A DNA stretch of 64,000 nt from Phoebastria nigripes (lineage: Eukaryota; Chordata; Aves; Procellariiformes; Diomedeidae). The stretch lies in assembly GCA_035582835.1 (NCBI GenBank), contig JAYKAV010002308.1, forward strand, positions 563,651 through 627,650. Direction: 5' to 3'. Below are positions 52,273 through 64,000 of the stretch, one piece after another (the stretch's first letter is position 1; each line of letters starts with the position of its first letter). Both the position numbers and the translations under genes were made by a program. The notes under the pieces were generated by a model. The model did no database searches. It was not told the DNA's origin and saw only the letters and a program-made list of their open reading frames with translations.

Positions 52273-53381
52273 CTGATTTCCTAATGGATTTCTGGATCCA
52301 TGTTTGATCTGGAAAAGAAATACGTGATAGACACATATAAAAAGTATTTAAACTAACAGCTTATCAGGCTAACAAGTCTTCAGAACATCTGGGGGATCTC
52401 TGTAGAGGTGCAGATCCAGACCTACATGTTGAGCCGGTGGAGTGGATTGAATAGGTAAGGAATCTATTGAAGTGATCATTACTCACTTTCTAAAGCTGCT
52501 CCAAACATATCCTGCCCCTGCCTGCCCGCACTGCAGGTCGTGGCAGGTAGTGCCACTGTAATGTTCACAAGGAAAGGGTAGCATGACCTGGAAGAAAGTC
52601 TACCTGTTGCATGGAGGTTATCTGCAGACGGTGAAAGATTCTTTTCTCCTTGTTTTTCAGATGAGGGTGCATTTGAGTCCTCGTGGGCTCTCAGACAACA
52701 ATTTGACTGAGGATAGGTTTAACTCTTCCCTTGTAGACTATTGTTGAATGAGAGAGTAAAGTGAGAATAGTACATGAATTAAATTTAAAAGCCGAATCTT
52801 GCAAATTCTCACTTACAAAGTTTTTCTTAGGCTACATCATTCCTGAACATAAAAGCACTCCCTCCTTTTCCCATAGCTATCCATACTATTTTGGAAAATG
52901 TATCTACTGTGCAGAATGAGGAAGTTAACTGTAGAGCATTTTTTCATATAAAAAATTCCTCCAATGATAATAGATGTAAGGGGGCTACAAGATTTTTTCT
53001 GAAGAGCCAGTACAGAAAGAAAATCTGTCACCAGAAGAACACCCTGATGAGGGACTCTTGGTGCCACTTGCCTACTAACCATATATAAGAAATCCCATGT
53101 CAGCTTCATGTGCGTTAAATTAATACAAAGACAAAATAAGTTCTCTGTAACTTAGTATCAGTATTTAAAATTGCAAACACGTTGACATAATGCATGATTT
53201 AGCCATGAAATTCATTGGCAAGAGATACATATGAAAATAGTTTTGTGGCCATCAAAGACTTGAGGTTTATGAGGAAGATCAAACTTACACTTGCATTAAA
53301 TAGAATGAAGTATTTTAATTTCTGAAACTTTGTTGTTTAGGCCATTGTAGTCAGTGATAGACGAGATTTTAGGACTTTACG

Positions 53382-53405
53382 TGCAAGGTCCTAATGGACC
53401 TTGCA
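53382..53405. repeat. 24-bp perfect hairpin
   Basis: TGCAAGGTCC (53382-53391) and GGACCTTGCA (53396-53405) are exact reverse complements around the loop TAAT. It is not followed by a T run and has no known role in this setting. Confidence 0.85.
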
Positions 53406-56400
53406 ACATTCTCTGTGCCATCTAGAACTTCCCATCATCACAGTCAGGATAATGGACTTGCACAAATCATCAGCATGACCTGTAATGATAACTCCAGTAG
53501 TCCTATGTAAGAAAGCCTTCATTCATCAGGATTCTGTCTGAGAAGAGTTATGTTTTTATACTTTCCATAACTGCAAAGGTCCTTACCCTGTTCTTAGTGA
53601 GACAGAACTGCCACCATTATAATAATTAGGGATGGACTGAAGTTTGCATGGTATGGTCCATTTTCTCTAGCACTAATTAGACAAGATCAGCTAATGTGCT
53701 CTACTGAGTGGTAACCTTCCTTCTGAAGTTCTTGGGGGAAATTCTGTAACAGGTTTATTTTTATGACATCTTTCAGACTGACATTTGTATTCTTTATATA
53801 CGCACACATACATATGTACATACACTCACACATAATGTGCTTCCCAAGGACTGTTTGCATAGTTAGGAAAAGCATGTTCGTTACCCTAAAGTAGTTGTAT
53901 TTCTATCTTTTGCATTATTCAAATATTCTGAAAAACTGATTCAATTCAAGTATTAAAAATATTTCTTTCGTTACTGTGGAAAGCATCTCATGGTTTAAGG
54001 TATTCTGAAGAATCAAGTGCCGTTTTCTGCCAGACAAACCTTTTCAGATCCTCATGCAATTGACTTAGTAAAAACTGGGCACCAAAACAAGGTGAGTTTG
54101 AGGAGGTGCACCTCAGTCTATCTGACTCTCCTCTCTCCATTTATTAGACAGGTATAATAGTGCTTTGCTACCTCAGAGAGGTGTTCTGGATACAGTATAA
54201 AGATTGTGCAGTAACAGGATAGTGTAAAAATGAGGACCCTGCAAGCATGCTGAAAATAGGTCATAGTAAAAATTTCCAAAATTTCCAAAAATCTACAGCC
54301 AGACATTTCTGTGGTAATCTCTTCATGGTTTTGTTTCTTTCCGTGAAACACAAGGAGAGGTGACCTACTCTATGCACAGCATTTTCACACTCCTTTTTAA
54401 ATGTGCAGGATGTATCTGCCTTGGGGGTGACAGGACGTGGGATTCATCTCATTACCAATGCCAAATGCAATCAGTAGACAACTTGCTGCTTTAATTTCTG
54501 AGGACCTATTCTTATAGTTATGGTTGTAGTTAAGCTTATCATGTGAGCATTTAGAAAAAAGGTGAATAGTTGTTTTTCCTCTAGTATATCTACCCTTTGG
54601 CAATGAGTAGTTAGGATTAAAAGCTCCATCTAGCCCAAGGCTATAATGAATATTCAGGAAAAATGATTCCGTACTGCTGCTTAGGGAAGTAAAAAGACAA
54701 CCCCTGTAACATTCAAATCCCTGTGCCTTTGGAATAAACAAGCAATATTTGATTAAGAACAGGAAGACAGAAGACACACTGATGTACATCTCATACCAAA
54801 AGAGACTTTATATGGTATTAAATTACCAACAGATTCCTGTAGGTACAGTGCATGAATCAATATTATGTTTTAGCTGATGATAATTTCACCAAGCTTTTAT
54901 TTAGATGGTGTTTGTTTAAAAAAAAAATACAGCAGATAAATGAAGTGTGCTACCAATGGATGTTACAGTCCATTGAAGCATTTGTTCATTCTTCTGGATT
55001 GACACAGAGAGCAAAATTATGCTACATATTCTGTAGCAATCGCACTGTATCATCATTAATGAGAGAACCAACAAACCTAGTTATGTGTAATAGAAGGAGA
55101 TAATTTATAGCAACATGGTAGACTTTGAACCAAAAACATTAAAATCCTGTACTACGTTAAGCAGAATAATATTTTAGTTAGTTCATATTGTTGATTTTGC
55201 GAATGTAAATGCCCAGCTGTTTTTACAGCTAATAACATTTTACATATCAAGCCATTTAGAAAATATTTCTTAACTATGCAGGCTTCATCAACCACTTTAT
55301 CAATGATAAAAGCTGCAGGCACTTTCATAAAGTTGGATTGGGGTAAAAAAAGATATTTATGTTGTATTAGCAGTGACAGGTGTTTTTTGTAACGTGATTT
55401 ACGGGCCTCAAGATTCATTCTCTTACAAGTTATATGCTCATCTGTGAATGTTTTATAAATCAAATCTCTGCTAAGAATCAGTAAATGCAATTTGTAAATT
55501 GGGGTCAATCTTTCAGAAATCCAGGTAGATGGGAGGCCCTGAATCAGCAAAATTAATTAGGCAAAATGAAACCTGTACATAGCCTCTTTAAAATTAGTTT
55601 TGGTACCAGGCTGCTCACCTTGTTAAATTTGCACCTGAGTTTAAAACTTTGCTGAAAATGATAAATTAATATTCTCAGAAATCTTAAGTTTTGAACTGCA
55701 TTTCAAATTGGAATAATTTCTTTAGTCAATGATTGCACTTGGAAGTGAATTCTCTATTTCTAATCACTTAAATTGTTCTCAGAAGTTGTGTTTTTGTGTG
55801 ACCTCTGCAAATTGTTCTTAGTCCAAAGGCAAACTTCTATGGAGAGGTTGTACACCATCCAGTGAACTTCCCCTGGATTATATAAATGTAGTTCATTCAT
55901 TTCATATGAAAATTAGCTGTCCAGTGACAGGAATATCTTCTGTTTTCAACCATCTGATGACTTATGATGCATTTTTCCAAGTCCTCGGTGCAAATATAGT
56001 AGGAAATCATGGATTTTATGAGTGAATGAATAACTTCTTCTGAAAATGTGGTGTCACAGATAAAAACAGGTGGGGATATTATTCCTCTTTGAGAATGTGT
56101 TAGTTGTTTGTGAAGCATAAAAGCTCTGGTATTCTCATGCAGTGGCTTCATGGCATTGAAATCGCTCTGGCAGCAGGGAAGCTCAGGCATGTAGTGGCTG
56201 TGGCCACTGGACACTTGCGATGTCACTACAGTGAGGGGAGAGAGGATGGACTCAGGTGGCTCACTGATGTTGGTCGCTGCACCAGGAGGAATCTGAGCAG
56301 GAGGGGGCTGGAGGCAGAACAGAGGGAAGAGGTAGAGGAGGAGGGTGGATCAGCTGGATGCTCCAGTACAGCTCCACTGTAGGACTCGCACTGAAAAGGG

Positions 56401-58493
56401 AAGCGGCGAAATCTGTCACGTGTGCGTATGTTTTGGGGGTGGCACAAGGGTAAACAGTAATTTTTTTTAAGGTATCTAGCATTAGCTTTATGTGATATTT
56501 ATTTAACGAGCAAATGAATTAGATAAAAGATTACAGGGAAAAAATCAGCTTTAGAAATACCTGTTTCAATCAAAAAATGTCAAATTTATTGGAAATTCTA
56601 ATTTTTTGTATAAAATTCAACACCTTTCCAATTCCTATCAGTGACTGTCTCACTATGCAGCAAAGCACTGTGTTAACTTTTTTTTCATTTTTTTCCACAC
56701 TTCCTCACTAAACATTCCTATTTTTTCCTTGCAATATTAAGTGAAGTAAAATCAAAGATTTCAGCTCCTTCAGTTGAGTTTTCAAATTATTTTCCTGTTA
56801 AGTTACCTGTGATTTTATGGGTACTGAAAATGGGCAGGTTTCCACGACTGATTCAAGTGAGCCTTTCAAAAGGGCTTTGTCTAAACATGTGCTGTGCAAT
56901 CAGGTATTTAAACTGTTTCCTAGCTTGAGAAACTGAAGACCCTTCCATTGCATTCATTGCATTAATCTTGGTGTGGGAGAAGCAGAACTGATGGAAAATG
57001 AAGGTCTTTACTTACTTTTGGGAAAAAAAAGGTCAAATTACTATTTTTTAAGAAAGACAAACTAGGTAAATTGTCTTAGGGAAGATGGAAATTGGGTTTA
57101 TATGAATGAAAGAGTTCTCCCAGTAAGTTATTCAGTGTGGATTAAAATAATTTTATTTTTTTAAAGTGTTAGTGTGTGTTGGAGTAAGAATTTTTATGGC
57201 AGTACTATAAGCACGACAAAGTCAGCGTAATGAGTTATGTGGTGCCAGCATCCTGAACATTATTACAAGGATTTCTAAGGAGAAGAATTAACATAAAGGA
57301 TATGGATATACAATTCAGGTCTTCTAGAGGGTCTCTCATTTCTGTGTTGGGCCTCAAGGAAATTCAAAACAGAAATGAAAGTCAAAGATGCAACTACTTT
57401 CATACTGCCAGTGCAGCGTTCATACATATTTCATGGAAGCTGCATGGGCGGGGAGATCACCATTTTTATTGGAATGGCACAGTTAAGTCTCAGGGTTTTA
57501 CTATTCATGTCAAGCACTGTGTACTTTCCAGGAACACAGCCTGTGGGGTTTTTTAGTTTGTATTTAACCATTGGTGTAAAAAGAAAAAAGAACAAGGGGA
57601 TATTTCCTGTGTGTTCACTAGACTGACAACCTTGGTGTCCACTGGATAGTTTTAAACTAAACTTCATTTAGGCTCATCCCATTTTCAGTTACTACATAGC
57701 AATGCAGCTTTCTGAGTTTTTACAATATCCAAATGGGAGAAAATTATTCATATATGACAGACTTAATTATCTGAGTGTGTGATAAAGATTTAGTAAATGT
57801 AAATAATTGCTGCGGTACCAATTAGCCTACCCACAGGTTATATTTGTACTAAATCTTGTAATAGCACCATTCAATTTTTAACCAGGTCACGCACCATGTT
57901 CTACATGCATCAGTATTGCAAATTTTAAGGTATTTGTTAAAGACCATTATCAATAGCCAACAGAAAAAACCAACAACCCATACCCTAAGAGTTCTATTGA
58001 ACAATAACCATTATATGTGCCAGACACAGAATGTTAGTTCCACTGAGCTGTTTTCAATGGAAAGGATAGTTGATTAGTGTCTACATGAGATGTATTCCGT
58101 AAGGGAAGTAAATGCCTGGAAATCATGAAAAGCCAACACATGAAGATTTCGATTTCTAGCTTTAACAGAGAAGATTTTGATCTTTCATTTACACTATGGC
58201 CATCCCAAGTTATTCTCTGAAGTCAGAGGAGAGTTTAGAAATGCTGAATTGCATTCTGATAGCCCTGCAACCTTGACTCATCGGTGTTGTTCTGATCAAG
58301 GCATGATCAGCCAATGCTTCAGGTTCATGTTATTTTATAGGATACTGGTTATTTTCAATATACCTTATATAGAGTGAGTCATTAAAACCAAAGAGTAATT
58401 TTTAAAATAAATGGGTATAGACAGTCTCTGTCATCCAATATTATATTTTCCCATCTCTCGGTAGGGAACTAAATGTGATATCTCTGTCTTTTG

Positions 58494-58519
<26 letters not shown>
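58494..58519. repeat. Poly-A run (26 bases)
   Basis: This is an uninterrupted run of 26 A followed by GGGC, about 225 bases before exon 17. No retroposed body or target-site duplication is evident. Confidence 0.95.
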
Positions 58520-58526
<7 letters not shown>

Positions 58527-58629
58527 TTTTCCTTTTTTCATGAACTAACCTTTCTGTAATGGATTTTCAGTTAGTCGAAGTGTCTGAAATAAGTTAACTA
58601 ATGAGATGAGATTCAGTCCTGATGTGTAA

Positions 58630-59809
<1,180 letters not shown>

Positions 59810-59929
59810 GTGGCGCAGATGGTGTTACAGCCACCAACACTGTGTCAGGAGTGATGGGACTGAAAGCAGACAGCACACCTTGGCCAGCAGTTGGTGGAGG
59901 GCTGAGGACCACATATGGTGGCATGTCAG
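59810..59929 (+). CDS. DPYD: DPYD exon 18
   Basis: This is a 120-bp exon: two bases completing a Gly codon, 39 codons, then the first base of the next codon (phase 1 to phase 1). The acceptor is CTTCTCTTTCACAG (to 59809) and the donor GTAGGT starts at 59930. The peptide reads [16 protein letters not shown], then [19 protein letters not shown], then [13 protein letters not shown] contains the counterparts of human Asn736 and Thr737, which contact the pyrimidine. After PWPAVG the sequence reads GGLRTTYGG where I recall IAKRTTYGG in human, so a Lys near human position 758 is replaced by Leu. The following exon is beyond the window. Confidence 0.97.
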
Positions 59930-62900
59930 GTAGGTGTTGCCCTTTTTGATGCATGGTACTTCCTTGGAGGCTTTCAAAACATCAGGAGGTCCTTGTAGTG
60001 GGCTAGAATATCATGTCTGCAGTTGCACCGAGTCCTTAAAGCTCACTGCTGGTCAATGTTTCTAATAGTCATGACAGATGGAACAGATTAAGTGTGAAGG
60101 CTCTTGGGTTGCCCTTTCCTTAATGGTAAAGCGCTGCATCAGAATACTGTGATAGGGTCACAGGAGAGGGAAGGAAATCTCTTCTCTCGTGACCCTCGCT
60201 TTTCCTCAAATTTTTCATTCTGTCACAATTGTCAGGCCCCACGTTAGACAGAGGCTAATGAAAGGGCATCGCAGGGGGAAATATCAACAATCCAAATGCA
60301 GTGTATGTTTCATAGCCTGAACTCCAGCTTTTCTCCCTCCTTCCCACCAAGTGCACCTCTTCCAAGGAGGTTATTTCCTCCTCTTCCCGCTGTGGTAAAA
60401 ATGATAGACTGTATTAGGCAAAAATATATGTGTATTTTTGTAGCCTATTCCTTGAGATATACAAGAATATCTTGTGTAGGCCATATTTCTAAATCCTGCT
60501 TCACAGTTTAATTTTAAAACCAGCAGCAAAACTTCTACACTCCAGTTCAGTGCCTGTGCACACTAATGTATTGATCTATTGACCCTGTGCACTCTGTTGC
60601 TGTGACAACATGAACTTGGCCCTGCAAAGACAATACTGTGAGCTTCTTGACTTTACTGGTATGGAGATTAGTCTCCTTGGTGATAGAGGTAGCAGTAAAT
60701 ATACATAACAGAAGTAATAGCATCCTCCTGATTGAGTCAAACACTTTTTTATCAGACCGNCCTCCCACCTCACCCCAAAAACGTAATCAGAGGAGACCAG
60801 ACAGGCAAAAAATGCTTTATTTTATGTGACTGGTGTTATCCTTAGAGAACCGTAAGAAACATAGCAAAAGATACCTTTTAAACAAACTTTAATTCAGACA
60901 AGTGTATTCAGTGGAAAATTGCCTTATTGCCTTAGATAACTACATGGAATTTGGAATTTTTTAGAGAATGCTGAAAAGCAAGGAAGAGATAACAATCAGA
61001 AAAAATCGTTATGCCTATTGCATAATGATTATTTCACAGTGACAGTCCAATAAGATGTTATATTTTAGTATTATGCAAAATGGGAGGAAGAGGGGAACAA
61101 GAAGAGAACAGCTACAGCCCATTTCAATTTCTCTAGCCTGCCATGTTGACAGGAAAAGAATAAAGGAGGTCACAGTGGGTGCTGTGCATTAAAAATTAAT
61201 AAAAGAACTATTGCAGTAGTATTTTATATAAGTAACACCATTCACATTTTCTCATTTAAGTTGCAATTTCTGAATATTCCTTCCTACCCTAAGTCTGTCT
61301 AATAAAATCTATAAAATGACTGCATTATGAAGAGTGTGTCTCTTATGTCACAAATCTAAAACATGTATGTAGCGTAAATTACAGTGGCACCTGGATGCTC
61401 AGCTATAAGGGAGGACATACCAGCGTTTCTGTGGTTTATAATTCTGTTATAAATGGGACCTGAGGAAAAGTTCTTTGTTTCTTTTATTTTTATATATATG
61501 TGTGCGTGTGTAAGTATAAAAACATCTTTTTTTTTTTTTTCCTGAAGTTTTACATGTATCAGAGGAGATAAAAAATGTCATTTTAGGATGTGCCATTACC
61601 TATGACGCAAATCTGGTTATTTCAAAAATACGAAAACCACTGCTGTCAATGTATTATGGTTTGAAAGAGCATATTGTTGCAGACAAATATATAAAGGTAT
61701 CTTGCTGATAATTGACATCACTAGGTCCCAAATTCCACAACTCATTGCGCAAAAGAAAGCCACAGAGCCAATAAAGTCAATAGGCTCTACAACACATTGC
61801 AATACTTTCTGCTCAGCGATCAGGGTATAGCAATATACAAATTTATGAAAGCAGGAAAGCAATTTTAAATCAAGAGAGCTAGCATGCTTACAAGAAGACA
61901 AAAACTGGGAGAGCATGTTGTCTTGTCAGAGCAAGGGGCAGGGTGGCCATACTTCTGAGGTCTGTTCCCGGCCATGCCAGGGCTCAGCCGCGTGGCCTGC
62001 AGCCAGACACTTGACCTTTCCGTGCTTTATTTCTCCTGTCTGTGAAATGGCAGTAACACCACTTACATGCCTACAGGCTTGTTGGGAAGTGCTCTGTGGT
62101 CCTGGCCTGAAAGTTGCTTCATAGTGTGAACTATTGGTTTTCTATTTTGATTTGCTTAAACTTCTTGTTCTATTTTGTTATCTGATAGAGTCAGTAATTT
62201 TTGTTGTTCTTTCAAATAATTCCTCTCAAGGGAGAATTAATTTTTTAAGTGAAAGTCAGAAGCAGTAAGTCTGGTCTATTTTCCGTGTGTTTACCATGGT
62301 TTATCATGTTCTCTAGTGTACAAACCTAGAGCAGATACAGGGCATAGCCGAGCTGTATCTTGCTTTCTGGACTTTTTCCAGTTGCACAGATTTTAGTTCT
62401 TTTCTGGACTAGAAATGGCGCTCGCTTGGCACAGAGGTACAGTAAGTGCAGCAGGAGTCTCTGCCTCGCGGGGTGCAGTGCCCGTGGTGCTGTGTGGCCG
62501 TGGGTGCGGTGGGAGCTGGCCCCCAGCCCTGTGGAGGTCTCAGCACAGAGCCCCCCCAGCCAGGTCTGCTGGTGAGGTCTGAAACATACCTAGGCCCAAA
62601 GCTGGTGACCCTCAGCATCACCCAGCCAGGAGTGAATTCCCAGTGAGGAATTGCTCACAATGGAGTATTTCTGGAGTGCTGGATTAAACTGGATTTTAGA
62701 TCAGTCTGGGCTGCTTATTTTTTCCGCTTCTCTTTACACATAAATCATAGGAAACTCTCCCTGTCTTCAATAGCATTGCCTGCTAGTATAGGGGTTGCTC
62801 TGTCTGAAAGGGTGTTCTTGCTTCAGAGAGTGAAAAGTGGAAGCTGCTGTGCTTAGGGTCCACCATCAGCAGCAGGGACACATTCCTCCCTTGATGTCAC

Positions 62901-64000
62901 GTAGAGAAACATGCTCTGTCCTCTGCACTCTGCGTTTCCACTCACTCCCCCGAGAGCTGAAGGAGCCCCACGCCTCGGTGGAGGGCCGCAGTGTGTGCGA
63001 GGAGGAGGCCAGCAGCAAGCTGGAGGTAAGCCACCACAGCTCAAAATGCAAAAGTCAGCACTTTGCACCCCGAAATAAGGCTGCAGGCCAGCCCCTGCCT
63101 CTGCTTGCTGAAGGGCTTTGCTGAAAGCTCAGGCCTGGCTCCCGCCCACCAGCCGGCAGGGCCTGAGGGGAGGAAGGTGCTTCATGGCGCCCCGTGGCAG
63201 CCGGGGCAGGCAGCGCGTGCTGATGGGGCCGGCGGGCTGGCAGTGCGGCNGGGGAAGCTCTGCGGCCCGGTGGCAGGGACCGGATCATGTTGCAAGGAAG
63301 TTGTTCTCTTAAAGGACATCTGTTCTTCAATGTTTTATAAATTCGCTATGTCCACACGTTTCTTAATACAGTGCAGGTTGCCTTCTCCAGGTGAGTGCAA
63401 ACTCACTCCACTGAGTTTGATGAAGGTTTCCATTGAAGGGCAAATAATGAAAGTATGTTAATGCCCTGTCCTAGCAACAGCCTGACATTTTGACTTTTAG
63501 TCTTTCCTGTCCTCCACTGTTCGAAAATGTGCTCCTACATGGCCATGTACTGAAGAAAGGTTTTCCGTATATGACTTCCCCTTGGCCTCCTCTTTCCTCC
63601 TCTTCTCGTCTGCCTCATGCGGAAGCAGCTATGTGCAGGAGGATTGTCACTTGTTTTTCCAGAAGAGAGAGACATTGAAAAGGGAATTTCTTTTTAATTC
63701 CTTTTAAGTTACTAAATGGCAGGTAGTTTTTCCTATGGTTTGTCTAAAATACATAAAAATAATTTAAAAATAGGTTTATTAACATCATTGACAGATCCTG
63801 AGATGTTTTGAGAACAGACTTATGTCTCTGGTTTTGTAAAACATTTTTTAAAAAACCTTTCAAAGAAGGAGAGACTTAATGAGGTTACTTTAAAAACCCT
63901 ATTTAGCTTTGAGTTGTCACAGTCAGTGTTTTCTTCCCAGCCAGTGCTTGGGCAGTGTCCTTCCTGTTTTGATCTATTTTGATCAGCTGAAAATTGCCAA
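59930..64000. other. Intron 18 (partial), no gene seen
   Basis: This stretch starts with donor GTAGGT. It is AT-rich to about 61900, with a T14 run near 61527 and TATATATGTGTGCGTGTGT near 61492-61511. GC-rich patches with CpGs follow at about 62400-62640 and 62940-63290. No block resembling DPYD exon 19 is present, so the intron runs past the window end. Confidence 0.8.

Noticed and set aside
55897..56482. Overlapping open frames of 73-109 codons on both strands
   Set aside because: Locally purine-rich DNA gives open frames on both strands; no recognisable protein and no splice signals in agreement.
58140..58519. Processed pseudogene or SINE ending in the 26-A run
   Set aside because: No coding remnant, no tRNA- or 7SL-like head and no target-site duplication could be found before the A run.

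Overview
The window is vertebrate nuclear DNA, almost certainly from a bird: it is AT-rich and intron-dominated, holds CR1 LINE copies ending in the avian ATTCTATG-type tail, and holds an LTR-like repeat of a type I associate with bird genomes. I cannot name the species. No bacterial, CRISPR or operon-like content was seen.

One gene explains the coding content: DPYD (dihydropyrimidine dehydrogenase), on the + strand. Five consecutive internal exons are readable, each with AG/GT borders and with lengths and phases equal to human exons 14-18 (human numbering recalled, not looked up): 12517-12681 (165 bp), 37728-37796 (69 bp), 40293-40376 (84 bp), 58744-58864 (121 bp) and 59810-59929 (120 bp). 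Together they give 559 coding bases in 64 kb. They join in frame without stops and encode much of the FMN- and pyrimidine-binding barrel, including the catalytic cysteine and the recognised substrate-contact asparagines. Exon 13 must lie upstream of the window and exon 19 downstream.

Layout: intron 13 (1-12516, partial) carries two young sense CR1 copies, one cut by the window edge. Intron 14 (25 kb) carries a third CR1 copy, a decayed CR1-clade reverse transcriptase at about 20995-22250, a long imperfect palindrome near 23743-23898, and a small antisense CR1 tail near 27930. Intron 15 (2.5 kb) is plain apart from a GC-richer patch. Intron 16 (18 kb) carries the LTR-like fragment (41247-41770), an old CR1 3' end (44640-45010) and long homopolymers. 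Intron 17 is under 1 kb. Intron 18 (partial) ends with GC-rich patches.

I found no evidence of a new multi-gene system. The items most worth checking are the 155-bp palindrome in intron 14, the old LINE with its motifs still in order, a 46-bp palindrome in intron 13, and residue differences in the exon 18 segment of DPYD. No database search or alignment was run; all family names come from reading the sequence against remembered motifs.
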